This document shows, piece by piece, positions 53,939-62,339 of a DNA stretch of 64,000 bases. Position 1 is the first letter of the stretch. Every line of letters starts with the position of its first letter. The notes under the pieces were generated by a model. It had not been told where the DNA came from. It was given only the letters and a program-made list of their open reading frames with translations, and did not search any database. The stretch is from Clostridiales bacterium (lineage in GTDB: Bacteria > Bacillota > Clostridia > Saccharofermentanales > Saccharofermentanaceae): contig JAFZVE010000045.1 in the NCBI GenBank assembly GCA_017617995.1, positions 42,897 to 106,896 of the forward strand. Reading direction: 5' to 3'. A program made the translations under genes and the position numbers.

Positions 53939-54033
53939 GTGCTTTTCGCGTATCAATTGCGTAGGCGGATCTTCTGTAAAAAACTATATCGTCGGGGCGA
54001 AAAGCACACTTGCCCTATCTGATATAATAGGGC
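53939..54033. promoter_or_regulatory. Inverted GTGCTTTTCGC pair and dyad over the -10 box of the next gene
   Basis: GTGCTTTTCGC (53939-53949) and GCGAAAAGCAC (53997-54007) are exact 11-bp inverted copies. Just after them GCCCTAT (54012-54018) and ATAGGGC (54027-54033) form a second dyad that covers TATAAT (54023-54028). The rest of 53828-54086 shows no gene. Confidence 0.55.
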
Positions 54034-54086
54034 TGAATATCGGAAAGACGCATCCGATCTCATGACAGTTTAGGGCGAGGCACAAA

Positions 54087-54854
54087 GTGGAAAAGGTCAG
54101 AATAACAAAAGTCTATATTTATCATTACGTCAGGCTGGTCATCAGAATTGCCATTTTCCTGGTCCTGCTCTATCAGTATATCTTCCATAAAGTCATCGAC
54201 GGGATGGACATCTTCCAGTCGCCGACATTTAAGAATATTGCCATCCTCGTTATCTTCTTCATGTTCATCATCGAGATGCTCTTGCGTTTCTTCCCAAGTT
54301 CTCTGGAGAGTCCCGGCTGTCAGAAACAGTTCAAGAGAAACTATATCAAGACCGGTAAAACAAATATCGTCATCGAGGACAATAACGGGGTCGTGCTTGT
54401 GGCCCTGTTATGGGTCGGACTGAACGCCATTTTCGGGATGCTCCATACTTATGACATCCTAGGCGACGGGATACTGATACTGATCGCGTCTTTCTATTCG
54501 ATATTCGATCTGATCTGCATACTGTTTTTCTGTCCGTTTCAGTCGTGGATCCTCCACAACAAATGCTGTGCCACCTGCCGGATCTACAACTGGGACTACG
54601 CGATGATGTTTACGCCTATGTTCTTCATAAAGAGATGGTACGGCTGGGTCCTCTTGGGCATGGCTTTCATACTGGCGCTCAGGTGGGAGCTGACCTTCTA
54701 TCACTACCCGGAAAGATTCTCGGAAGAGACCAACGGCTATCTCGGATGCGCCAACTGCAAGGAGAAGCTCTGCACACACAAGAAGCAGCTGATCACCTTA
54801 AGGAAGAGAATCGCCGCCATCAAGAAGAAGAAAATGAAGGATCTGGAACTGTAG
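54087..54854 (+). CDS. Hypothetical multi-pass membrane protein with Cys motifs
   Basis: 255 residues from a GTG at 54087 preceded by GGGCGAGG. Four to five membrane spans (LVIRIAIFLVLLYQYIF, IAILVIFFMFIIEMLLRFF, VLVALLWVGLNAIFGMLHTY, GILILIASFYSIFDLICILF, YGWVLLGMAFILALRWEL). A CCATCR motif after helix 4 and a GCANCKEKLC motif near the end could bind metal or a cluster. The C-terminus is a Lys-rich helix. Function not recognised. Confidence 0.65.
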   Translation: MEKVRITKVYIYHYVRLVIRIAIFLVLLYQYIFHKVIDGMDIFQSPTFKNIAILVIFFMFIIEMLLRFFPSSLESPGCQKQFKRNYIKTGKTNIVIEDNNGVVLVALLWVGLNAIFGMLHTYDILGDGILILIASFYSIFDLICILFFCPFQSWILHNKCCATCRIYNWDYAMMFTPMFFIKRWYGWVLLGMAFILALRWELTFYHYPERFSEETNGYLGCANCKEKLCTHKKQLITLRKRIAAIKKKKMKDLEL

Positions 54855-54902
54855 GATCTACGCAAACTTCTCCCCCGTTTTGCCTTTCATCATCAGGCAG
54901 GA

Positions 54903-55652
54903 TTACGGGTGATATTCTTCCAGTATCTCCAGTATGTCTGTCTCATATACATTCCCGTTGAGCACATCCCCGTTCTCAGAAAAAGCGATAGACCGGATAT
55001 CTGCCGGATCCTCTTCATACGGGTTGGGGATGTTTTCGTCCAGGTATTCCTTCAGGTACTTGAGGGCATTGCCACTCGGGAAGATCACGTTTCCCGAGCC
55101 GGTCGGAATCGTAAGATCATCAAATTCCGCAAGGATCTCTCTGGTTCTTACATTGTACGGATTGTTGTCTTCCCGGCTCACGAGCCAGGCCGGAGAAAAC
55201 TTCACCGGGATTTGGGCTTTCACTACGCACTCCGCGAAGTACCTGACGGGCTCGAGTGGAATTGTCTCCTGGTGAAAAGCATCGACCGACAGAAGGATCT
55301 CATTGACCCCGCATGCAGATAGCTCCCGGACGACTTTTCCGATCCTTTCCTTATCCTTCGAGAAGAATCCATTTGTGATCAGCTGTCGCTCCGGAATGCC
55401 CATCTCCGTTGCCGTACGATGGATCGCACAGACCACTTCCGGATAAAGAAGCGGCTCTCCGCCAAAAGTCATGAGCGATCGGATTTTGAATTGTCCACAG
55501 ATCTTACGGATCGCATCCACAGCTATATCCTGATCGATGTGCCCTTTGCAATTGACATGGTCACCCTCCGAGCAGTGCTTGCACCGTCCTGTGCAGGCCA
55601 TCGTGACGATGAATTCGATTCGATCTGTGTTTCTGAAGTATTCGTGTGACAT
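54903..55652 (-). CDS. Radical SAM protein
   Basis: 249 residues from the ATG at 55652, which follows AAAGGAGG. The [4Fe-4S] motif CTGRCKHC (CxxxCxxC) is near residue 20, followed by the SAM-binding glycines in SLMTFGGEPLLYPE and the strand EILLSVDAFHQE. No auxiliary-cluster Cys (SPASM/twitch) is seen: the C-terminal block IAFSENGDVLNGNVYETD has none. Substrate unknown; no small peptide gene is evident next to it. Convergent with 54087-54854. Confidence 0.85.
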   Translation of the reverse strand: MSHEYFRNTDRIEFIVTMACTGRCKHCSEGDHVNCKGHIDQDIAVDAIRKICGQFKIRSLMTFGGEPLLYPEVVCAIHRTATEMGIPERQLITNGFFSKDKERIGKVVRELSACGVNEILLSVDAFHQETIPLEPVRYFAECVVKAQIPVKFSPAWLVSREDNNPYNVRTREILAEFDDLTIPTGSGNVIFPSGNALKYLKEYLDENIPNPYEEDPADIRSIAFSENGDVLNGNVYETDILEILEEYHP

Positions 55653-55873
55653 AAAAAAGAACCTCCTTTCACGAACACAAAAACTAAACCACGGCTTTGC
55701 CACGGTTCGATTTGTCATTCATGATGAGATTCTAAGGTTCTTATCATTATTAACCCCGACAAGAGTCGTCACGGAAGCAGGACGCGAATAACTAATTACC
55801 CTGCCACGGCATTATATTATCATACGGATCTGCTTCGCCGCAATACTTCCTACAACTAATCTTCTTACTGGGA

Positions 55874-56884
55874 TTATTTAACAACAGCGGCGATATCACC
55901 CGGCTTATTGCAATCTGTCAGGACAAGGTATTTCCCTGAACCGTCCACGAAAACATCTTTTGTGATCACTCCGCTTGATGCTGCGAATTCTCCGGAATAC
56001 TCTACCTGATACTGACAGTATGGACCGTCAAAACCGCATTTTTTACTGCGTTTCGATTGCTCCTCAAGCCATAACTGCACCATATCATAGCGAACGATCT
56101 CATATTCCCTGTCATGATATGAACCTGTGCAACTGTATTCGGTAGCATTGTCCCAATCAACCGAATCAAGTCTGGAATCAGCAAATTCTTTCATTTCATC
56201 TGTTGAAGACTTGGCAGGGTTTTCATCCAGTTTCTCGATCTGATAACTCCTTAAATCGAAATATTCATAGAGGTAATCGGCAATCGCCTTATTCACTTTG
56301 TCGCTGTACCCTTCGTAAGAAGTCGGGTCATAAAGAGTCAGATACGTGATTGGCGCATGCGCAATAACGTCATCCAGAGTCATGTCTTCAGGAAGAATGC
56401 CCTCCCTCAGATTATTACAATGTTCTCTCAAATATGCGGCGTCAATAATCGCCACTTCCCTGCTGTTCGTAATGGGTTTTTCTTTGTTTGAAATCGTATT
56501 CGTCAACTCGATGACCCTGTCCCAGTTATCCGGGAAAGTATTGTACCCGATCTTCTCGACGCTTTTCTCGACTCCATCCTCAACATAACTGATGCGGATG
56601 ATATACGAAAACGTACCGTCCGTTGAAACCGGATCCGGAATTGCCTCGACTTCGCGAACCAGTTCCATTGCTTCCTTCTTTTCCAGTTCACGCGGGGTAG
56701 AAAGATAAGATCCCTCTTTCATATACAGGGTATTATCAGGATCCGTGCATGATACCACATAGATCTCCGTAATTCGGTTCTTACTAAAAAGGGAACATGA
56801 ACATAAACACGTTATGCACATGACAACTGCCAGAAAGGCTATAAAGAGCTTACTGAGTTTACCGTTCTTGTTCATCCTTTTCAT
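55874..56884 (-). CDS. Hypothetical lipoprotein
   Basis: 336 residues. Signal KLFIAFLAVVMCITCLCSC (LCSC lipobox) and then SLFSKNRITEIYVVSC. The mature protein is acidic with no motif I know. The ATG at 56884 overlaps the HAD gene's TGA (ATGA), so the genes are coupled; an ATG at 56875 is a good alternative, with AAGGG nine bases before it. No enzyme function is proposed. Confidence 0.65.
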   Translation of the reverse strand: MKRMNKNGKLSKLFIAFLAVVMCITCLCSCSLFSKNRITEIYVVSCTDPDNTLYMKEGSYLSTPRELEKKEAMELVREVEAIPDPVSTDGTFSYIIRISYVEDGVEKSVEKIGYNTFPDNWDRVIELTNTISNKEKPITNSREVAIIDAAYLREHCNNLREGILPEDMTLDDVIAHAPITYLTLYDPTSYEGYSDKVNKAIADYLYEYFDLRSYQIEKLDENPAKSSTDEMKEFADSRLDSVDWDNATEYSCTGSYHDREYEIVRYDMVQLWLEEQSKRSKKCGFDGPYCQYQVEYSGEFAASSGVITKDVFVDGSGKYLVLTDCNKPGDIAAVVK

Positions 56885-57576
56885 CCCTTTTCCCGGTCCG
56901 GTTTGTTAGACGTGATGTCTTTCACCCGGTCAAAAGCCTCCGTCAATATTGTAATGCTATCGACGCCGTCCGGCACCGCTTTGCCGAATCTGTTTAACCA
57001 TAATGCTCGGATATTGACTGCAGATGCACCTTTAACATCACTACTGAGAGAATCCCCGATATGGATCACCTCATCCGGCTTAAGACCCGTCTCTTTCAAC
57101 GCGAGATTAAATATCTCACATCTCGGTTTATACGCTCTCGCATCTTCTGAAGTAAAAACACCCGAAGGTTTTAGGGAATGATACTCAATAGCTTTCAAAA
57201 TATCCGAGGTGTCTATATTGGAAACTATGTAAACCGGTAAAGGACTGTTCTCAAAAAACGCCCTGGATTCTTCGAAGATCGGAGGCTTGATCCATTGTTC
57301 AAACATCATATTACTCAGCATGTCTGCATCAGCAGAAGAACCGAACTTTTCCAATGTATGCTCGAGGGATCTCTTCTCCAGTGCTCGCTGTGTCTCAAAG
57401 CGTTCTCCATAAGATCCAAGAAACATGCTTTGAAAGTCATTCCACCAAAAAGAGTCGATCTCTCCTTTATTCTCCACGTTTCCTGTATCAAAGATAATCT
57501 GAACTATCTTCTTAATTATTTCTCCATCTTCATGGACGACGGTTCCGTAAAAATCTACAAAAAAAGCTTTAATCAT
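56881..57576 (-). CDS. HAD-superfamily hydrolase
   Basis: 231 residues. Motif I is VDFYGTVVHED (Asp nucleophile, with Tyr where many have the second Asp, as in DxYGT haloacid dehalogenase-like enzymes), motif II YIVSNIDTSD, motif III Lys in AYKPRCEIF, and motif IV HIGDSLSSDVKGA. Probably a small-molecule phosphatase. Precedes the lipoprotein gene with a 4-nt overlap. Confidence 0.87.
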   Translation of the reverse strand: MIKAFFVDFYGTVVHEDGEIIKKIVQIIFDTGNVENKGEIDSFWWNDFQSMFLGSYGERFETQRALEKRSLEHTLEKFGSSADADMLSNMMFEQWIKPPIFEESRAFFENSPLPVYIVSNIDTSDILKAIEYHSLKPSGVFTSEDARAYKPRCEIFNLALKETGLKPDEVIHIGDSLSSDVKGASAVNIRALWLNRFGKAVPDGVDSITILTEAFDRVKDITSNKPDREKG

Positions 57577-57613
57577 CGTTTCTGGTACCTTCTGTCAAAC
57601 ATCTAGCGATTAT

Positions 57614-57940
57614 CTACGCCTTTACATGCAGGACGGTTCCTTTTGTAATCCTGTGTGCAGCACCATTTACAAGGACAAGGGCAACGGTAGTATCCGTCGC
57701 AGACTTTACTTTGGTCCTGAATATATCCAGCTCACTAATTGATATCAGATCGTTTTCATCAGCACCTTCGATATAGACCTTATCCCCTTCCCTGACAGTT
57801 CCCTTGATCTGACCAACAACCACCAGATCCTGCGGATCACCTAATCTAAAGGTATCCTCAACTACATATGTGCCTCCGGACGGAACCTGAACAGAACCGT
57901 CATTCTCTTTATTTCCAAACAGTTTTCCCAGCAAACCCAT
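57614..57940 (-). CDS. Small protein with EF-Tu domain II-like barrel
   Basis: 108 residues. FRLGDPQDLVVVGQIKGTVR, EGDKVYIEGADENDL and the closing HRITKGTVLHVKA resemble the domain II barrel of translation GTPases, found in small stand-alone proteins of unknown role. It has no G domain. Ribosome site AGGGCAAGGG. Confidence 0.65.
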   Translation of the reverse strand: MGLLGKLFGNKENDGSVQVPSGGTYVVEDTFRLGDPQDLVVVGQIKGTVREGDKVYIEGADENDLISISELDIFRTKVKSATDTTVALVLVNGAAHRITKGTVLHVKA

Positions 57941-58053
57941 TTCCCTTGCCCTCGATTCGATCAGTATGATTTTCCACTCTAAGGTTTTCCTCAGATAAGA
58001 TAGTTATATTGTAGCAGTCAATAAATGTGGACACAAAAAAATGTTTTTCTTTA

Positions 58054-58080
58054 TGCCGGTAGACACCGGCAATGTTTTTT
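58054..58080 (+). terminator. Hairpin TGCCGGT-N4-ACCGGCA followed by T-run
   Basis: 7-bp arms (58054-58060, 58065-58071) and then ATGTTTTTT on the plus strand. All nearby genes are on the minus strand, where the following T-run is farther away, so its use as terminator of the flavodoxin operon is plausible but unproven. Confidence 0.5.
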
Positions 58081-58122
58081 GTACTAATCCTTTTCTGAAA
58101 GTAGACATTTAAGGCTTGCTAT

Positions 58123-58608
58123 TTATAACCAGGTATCAACTGTCTTTCTTGAATTTTTGGCCTGAGATCCTTTGATTGCAAGTCCGTTACTCTGAACGTC
58201 GGCACCTTTACACATTCTCTTAATATCAGAAGGCATACCGGACAGACCGGAACCTTCATGGGTGCAGATTATTCTTACTGTCTTTCCTGTAAAGTCCAAA
58301 CCATCAAGGGCTGTTTCTACCTCAGGCGCATATGTTCCCCAGTAGATAGGACTCATGATGAACACTGTATCATAAGCAGAGATATCGGTCAGTTTCTCCT
58401 TGATGGGAGCGTTCCCGATACGCTTTTTTGCTTCCTTGATACAGGTATCATAATCCTTGGCATAAGGAACTTCAGGCTCGACCTTGAACATATCCGCGCC
58501 TGTCATCTCCTGTACAAACTCGGCTACATACTCTGTATTGCCTTTGTCAATATAACCGACTGCATAGTTCTCGTCAGCTCTGCTGAAATAGATGATTAAG
58601 CTTTTCAT
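58123..58608 (-). CDS. Flavodoxin-like protein
   Basis: 161 residues. FMN-site elements: SLIIYFSRADENYAVGYIDK then GNTEYVAEFV, the strand VFIMSPIYWGTYAPEVETAL, and ICTHEGSGLSGMPSDIKR. Related to flavodoxins that reduce quinones or act in electron transfer. Last gene of the MerR-controlled operon (merR, alcohol dehydrogenase, CMD, cupin, monooxygenase-like, flavodoxin), 16 nt after the previous gene; GGAGGAG ribosome site. Confidence 0.88.
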   Translation of the reverse strand: MKSLIIYFSRADENYAVGYIDKGNTEYVAEFVQEMTGADMFKVEPEVPYAKDYDTCIKEAKKRIGNAPIKEKLTDISAYDTVFIMSPIYWGTYAPEVETALDGLDFTGKTVRIICTHEGSGLSGMPSDIKRMCKGADVQSNGLAIKGSQAKNSRKTVDTWL

Positions 58609-58624
58609 TGTTGTGCTCCTCCCA

Positions 58625-58951
58625 TTATTGCCTTATAAACTTGTTTTCCGTTTCCGGCACGTCATCGCTGATGAATCTCTCGACTGTCATGTGAAGATCG
58701 TACTTCTCGCGAAGTTCAGCGATAGTGCCCATCATAGGTGTGGCGTGGTGCTTATCGATCGCTTTCTGATCTGTCCAACTGTCTATAAGAAGGATAGTCT
58801 CGGGATCGTCAAGTGATTGAAAGTATTCATATCGAAGATTACCTTCTTCGGCTCTTATCTTATCGACAGTACCGCTTGAGATCATCTCTTGGACGAACTT
58901 CATAGCACTGTCATCTTTTCCCTTGTATCTGAGATTAACTGTTATGGCCAT
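58625..58951 (-). CDS. Antibiotic biosynthesis monooxygenase (ABM)-like protein
   Basis: 108 residues of ferredoxin-like fold: AITVNLRYKGKDDSAMKFVQ, GNLRYEYFQSLDDPETILLI and DSWTDQKAIDKHHATPMM match the ABM/quinol monooxygenase family (YgiN-like). Role probably in quinone handling within this redox operon. 12 nt downstream of the cupin gene. Confidence 0.87.
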   Translation of the reverse strand: MAITVNLRYKGKDDSAMKFVQEMISSGTVDKIRAEEGNLRYEYFQSLDDPETILLIDSWTDQKAIDKHHATPMMGTIAELREKYDLHMTVERFISDDVPETENKFIRQ

Positions 58952-58963
58952 AGACGATTATCC

Positions 58964-59398
58964 TCAAAGCGCGTTATAGAGCTCATCCGCTACAGGCTCC
59001 AGCCATTCGTTGCTCGTGTTCTCTCCGGGAACTTCGAGAGAGATGTGCGAGAACCAGCTGTCTTTCTTTGCCCCATGCCAGTGCTTAACGTTGGCAGGGA
59101 TAACGATAACTGTGCCTTCCTTCAGTTCCTTCGGATCTTTGCCTTCTTCCTGATACCAACCTTCGCCTGCAGTGCAGATCAGGATCTGACCGCCGCCTTT
59201 CTCTGCGTGGTGAATGTGCCAGTTGTTATGGCATCCGGGCTCGAAAGTAACGTTAATGAGAGGAAACTCGCCATTCTTGAAATCTGTAAGAGGATTAAGA
59301 AAGCTGTTTCCTATGAAGTACTGAGCGTATGCGTCGTTCGGAGCTCCTTGCCCGAAATGATTTACCTTCTCGAAGTCTTCTTTGCTTTGACACTTCAT
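58964..59398 (-). CDS. Cupin-domain protein
   Basis: 144 residues. The two cupin motifs are NNWHIHHAEKGGGQILICT and GTVIVIPANVKHWHGAKKDS, with three His and one Gln/Glu for metal. It starts one base after the CMD stop (TGATATG), so translation is coupled; a longer frame to 59434 would overlap CMD. Frequent partner of carboxymuconolactone decarboxylase-like proteins in clostridial redox operons. Confidence 0.88.
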   Translation of the reverse strand: MKCQSKEDFEKVNHFGQGAPNDAYAQYFIGNSFLNPLTDFKNGEFPLINVTFEPGCHNNWHIHHAEKGGGQILICTAGEGWYQEEGKDPKELKEGTVIVIPANVKHWHGAKKDSWFSHISLEVPGENTSNEWLEPVADELYNAL

Positions 59399-59399
59399 A

Positions 59400-59729
59400 T
59401 CATGCCTCCCCGTAGACTTCTTTCGCCAGGCCAAATGTTGCCCATGCTTTCGGCCAGCCTGCGTAGAAAGCCGTGTGCGTGATCAAGGCTGCCATTTCTT
59501 CCTTTGTTACGCCGTTAGCCTTCGCGTTCATGATGTGGTGCTTAAGAGCATCAGTCACAAGTCCTTGTGCCATTATCGCAGTGATCGTAAGCATGCATCT
59601 TGTCTTAACATCAAGTGCTTCATCATTCCAGTTCTCTCCGAAAAGGATGTCATCGTTATAGTGTGCGAAGTTTGGAGCAAACTCTCCAAGCGCATCTCTT
59701 CCTGCTGTCTGTACAATCTTCTCTGCCAT
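59400..59729 (-). CDS. Carboxymuconolactone decarboxylase-family protein
   Basis: 109 residues. LDVKTRCMLTITAIMAQGL, LKHHIMNAKANGVTKEEM and LITHTAFYAGWPKAWATFGL are the conserved CMD helices. The CxxC of AhpD is missing, so it is closer to the decarboxylase-like branch; single Cys in TRC. Probably works with the cupin and ABM proteins on a quinone or enol compound. Confidence 0.88.
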   Translation of the reverse strand: MAEKIVQTAGRDALGEFAPNFAHYNDDILFGENWNDEALDVKTRCMLTITAIMAQGLVTDALKHHIMNAKANGVTKEEMAALITHTAFYAGWPKAWATFGLAKEVYGEA

Positions 59730-59741
59730 ATACGACTCCTC

Positions 59742-60905
59742 CTATAAAGATGCCCTGAAGATATCTGCGATATCTTTTTCAAGGAGCGGTGCCCATGCGT
59801 TCTCAAGTCTTTCGTTATCTGCTACATGTTGTGCCATCTCATCGATTCGGCTTTCATCGATACCGACGTCTCTTAAATGCATAGGGATGTTGATAGATTC
59901 GAAGAAGTCATAAGTAGCTTGAATTGCTTTCTTCGCGATATCGAACTTATCAAGAGAACTGTCTATGCCGAATACATTAACGCCATACTTAACGAAGCGG
60001 TCGACTGTCTTATCGCTTAGGATATGTGTCATCCATCTCGGTGTGATTATCGCAAGTCCTTCGCCGTGAGTGATGTCATAGTAGGCGGAAAGTGCGTGTT
60101 CCATGCCGTGACAAGGCCAGCCTGAAGGACTGTTGCCCAATGAATATATGCCGTTACAGCCGTATGTACAGGTAAGCATCATCTCGGCTCTTGCTGTGTA
60201 GTCTTCAGGGTTCTCCAAGCACTTCTTCGCATTTACCATGAGGCTCTTAAAGCCGGCTTCCATAAAACCGTCATTGAGCATTGTGGAATCTTCGCAGAAG
60301 TACTGTTCCATGATGTGATTCATAGCATCAGCGCATCCGGCAGCAGTTTGCTTCTTAGATACTGTGAAAGTATACGTAGGATCCAAAAATGACACTGCAG
60401 GATAATTAAGGGGATCTACATATCCTATCTTGTCATTGGTCTCGGTTCTCGAGATAACTCCGCCCGGATCGTATTCACTTCCTGTAGCTGCCAAAGTAAT
60501 AATATCAACGATCGGTATTGAAGCCTGAGCTTTCGTTTTGTAGGAGATGAGATCCCACGGATCTCCGTCATACTTCGCTCCCGTAGCTATAGCCTTGGAA
60601 CAGTCGAGGACACTTCCGCCGCCTACTGCAAGGATGACATCAATATCATTCTCCTTACAGATTCTCACACCTTCAAGCACACTCGGATCGTACTTGGGGT
60701 TAGGCTGGATACCCGACAATTCAAAGATCTCAAAGCCTTTAAGCAACTCCTTGACCTTGTCGTAAAGCCCGATCTTCTTGATGCTTCCGCCACCGTATGT
60801 AAGCAATATCTTCTTGCCGTAGTTGCTCATGACTTCAGGCAATTGTTCTACAACGCCCTTTCCAAAGATAAGTCTGGTAGGTGTCATGTAATTAAAGTTT
60901 TGCAT
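59742..60905 (-). CDS. Iron-containing alcohol dehydrogenase
   Basis: 387 residues. NAD(P)-binding GGGSIKK and DVILAVGGGSVLDCSKAIA, TLAATGSEYDPGGVI, and metal-binding residues in CADAMNHIMEQYFCED and CHGMEHALSAYYDITHGEGL. Reduces aldehydes or oxidises alcohols, with NADPH likely (YqhD/butanol dehydrogenase-like). It follows merR by 3 nt. Context suggests aldehyde or electrophile detoxification. Confidence 0.92.
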   Translation of the reverse strand: MQNFNYMTPTRLIFGKGVVEQLPEVMSNYGKKILLTYGGGSIKKIGLYDKVKELLKGFEIFELSGIQPNPKYDPSVLEGVRICKENDIDVILAVGGGSVLDCSKAIATGAKYDGDPWDLISYKTKAQASIPIVDIITLAATGSEYDPGGVISRTETNDKIGYVDPLNYPAVSFLDPTYTFTVSKKQTAAGCADAMNHIMEQYFCEDSTMLNDGFMEAGFKSLMVNAKKCLENPEDYTARAEMMLTCTYGCNGIYSLGNSPSGWPCHGMEHALSAYYDITHGEGLAIITPRWMTHILSDKTVDRFVKYGVNVFGIDSSLDKFDIAKKAIQATYDFFESINIPMHLRDVGIDESRIDEMAQHVADNERLENAWAPLLEKDIADIFRASL

Positions 60906-60908
60906 AGC

Positions 60909-61298
60909 TTAATCCTCCTTCGGTTTGTCCCACGTAAGGACTCCTGTCTTAATTGCTTCATCGTATCTTGATATCTTGTAATTAATACGATCCATCGTCG
61001 CCTGATACTTATCGAGGTGCTTCTGGATCTCTTCTCTGGCTTCCGCGAGGATATCCCGTCTTGCCTGAAATGTGCCGTCGCCTTCCTGGAAGAGCCTTAC
61101 ATACTCGATCAACATCTCGACCGGAACTCCGGCGCTTCTCATACATATCGCATTCTCGACCCAGGCGATGTCTTCATCATTGAAGTCTCTTATACCGCCT
61201 TTTGTTCTGTGAACTTCAGGTATGACTCCGACTCGTTCATAGTAACGAAGCGTATCTGGCGTGATATCGTAGTTCTCGCACACTTCTTTTATCGTCAT
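60909..61298 (-). CDS. MerR-family regulator of the redox operon
   Basis: 129 residues from ATG 61298 with GGAGG upstream. The HTH TIKEVCENYDITPDTLRYYE, VGVIPEVHRTKGGIRDF and the helix IAWVENAICMRSAGVPVEML are typical of the AdhR/NmlR branch, which senses aldehydes or electrophiles. Only two Cys (CENYD and ICMR) are present. First gene of a six-gene operon and its likely activator, acting at the 19-bp-spacer promoter upstream. Confidence 0.92.
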   Translation of the reverse strand: MTIKEVCENYDITPDTLRYYERVGVIPEVHRTKGGIRDFNDEDIAWVENAICMRSAGVPVEMLIEYVRLFQEGDGTFQARRDILAEAREEIQKHLDKYQATMDRINYKISRYDEAIKTGVLTWDKPKED

Positions 61299-61323
61299 AG
61301 GGAAGACCTCCTTCGCATAGAAT

Positions 61324-61371
61324 CTTGTGATCACAAGTTCATTCTACAACTTGGAGTTAACTCTAAGTCAA
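61324..61371 (-). promoter_or_regulatory. MerR-type promoter with operator and downstream palindrome
   Basis: On the minus strand: TTGACT at 61371-61366, a 19-bp spacer and TAGAAT at 61346-61341. The long spacer is the hallmark of MerR-activated promoters. The near-perfect dyad CTTAGAGTTAACTCCAAG (61367-61350) fills the spacer. A perfect palindrome CTTGTGATCACAAG (61324-61337) lies at the expected transcription start, possibly a second regulator site. Confidence 0.85.
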
Positions 61372-61462
61372 GAGCTTATTTCAGGCATAAAAAAGGCCTC
61401 ATCTGAGATCTTCTTTGTAAGTGATATTGCGAGTAATCGCACAAATTGATATATGCTTAGCA

Positions 61463-62320
61463 TTAATGCAGATTCATGATAAACTTCACAAACGCAGGAT
61501 CATCGTGATTAACAATCTCACTGTGTCCCAGATCCTTGGAAGCTACCTTAGCCATCTCTTCATCAGTAAGCTCAAAATCCCAGATATTAATGTTCTGTTC
61601 CATCCTTTCTAAATGGACGGACTTAGGGATGATCGATACGCCTCTCTGTGCATTCCACTTCAGTGCGATCTGTGCAGCACTCTTGCCATACTTCTCACCG
61701 ATAGCTACGAGCTCCGGATCTGTGAAGATACCATGCTTCCCTTCTGCAAGAGGTCCCCATGCCTGAGGAACTACTCCATAAGCCTTCATATTCTCAAGAG
61801 CCGTTTCCTGAGCAAAGAACGGGTGAAGCTCGACCTGATTTACAGCGGGGATTACCTCAACTGTCTCGCAGAGGTTAGTAAGTATCGCAGGATAGAAATT
61901 CGCTACGCCGATCGCCTTGGTCAGACCTTCCTTGTATGCTTTTGTAATACCTCTGTATGCTGCGAAATAATCACCCATCGGCTGATGCAGAAGGATAAGG
62001 TCAGCATAATCCATGTTAAGCTTCTGAAGAGATGTCTTAACAGCTTCATATGCCGCATCTTCCGTCTTCATATCCGTAACCCAGACTTTAGTGGTGATGA
62101 AGAGTTCTTCTCTTGTCGTAATGCCGTCTGCTATGGCTCTGGCTACGGCTTTTCCAACGGCTTCTTCATTGCCGTATGCCATCGCGGTATCGAGCAATCT
62201 GTATCCTGTCTTTATCGCGTCATATACGACTCTCTCGCACTCGTTTGCATCCGGGATCTGAAATACTCCGAATCCCTCCAATGGCATCTTAGCTCCAGTG
62301 TTTAATGTAATATAATCCAT
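61463..62320 (-). CDS. Aldo/keto reductase
   Basis: 285 residues, normal length. Catalytic tetrad visible: Asp in GYRLLDTAMAYGNEEAVG, Tyr in the same block, Lys in LFITTKVWVTDM and His in LILLHQPMGDY. C-terminal NADPH-binding SIIPKSVHLERMEQNINI. Reduces aldehydes or ketones. Paired with a flavodoxin gene 19 nt upstream; both are divergent from a LysR regulator. Confidence 0.92.
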   Translation of the reverse strand: MDYITLNTGAKMPLEGFGVFQIPDANECERVVYDAIKTGYRLLDTAMAYGNEEAVGKAVARAIADGITTREELFITTKVWVTDMKTEDAAYEAVKTSLQKLNMDYADLILLHQPMGDYFAAYRGITKAYKEGLTKAIGVANFYPAILTNLCETVEVIPAVNQVELHPFFAQETALENMKAYGVVPQAWGPLAEGKHGIFTDPELVAIGEKYGKSAAQIALKWNAQRGVSIIPKSVHLERMEQNINIWDFELTDEEMAKVASKDLGHSEIVNHDDPAFVKFIMNLH

Positions 62321-62339
62321 GTTTGTGTCCTCCTGTTTA

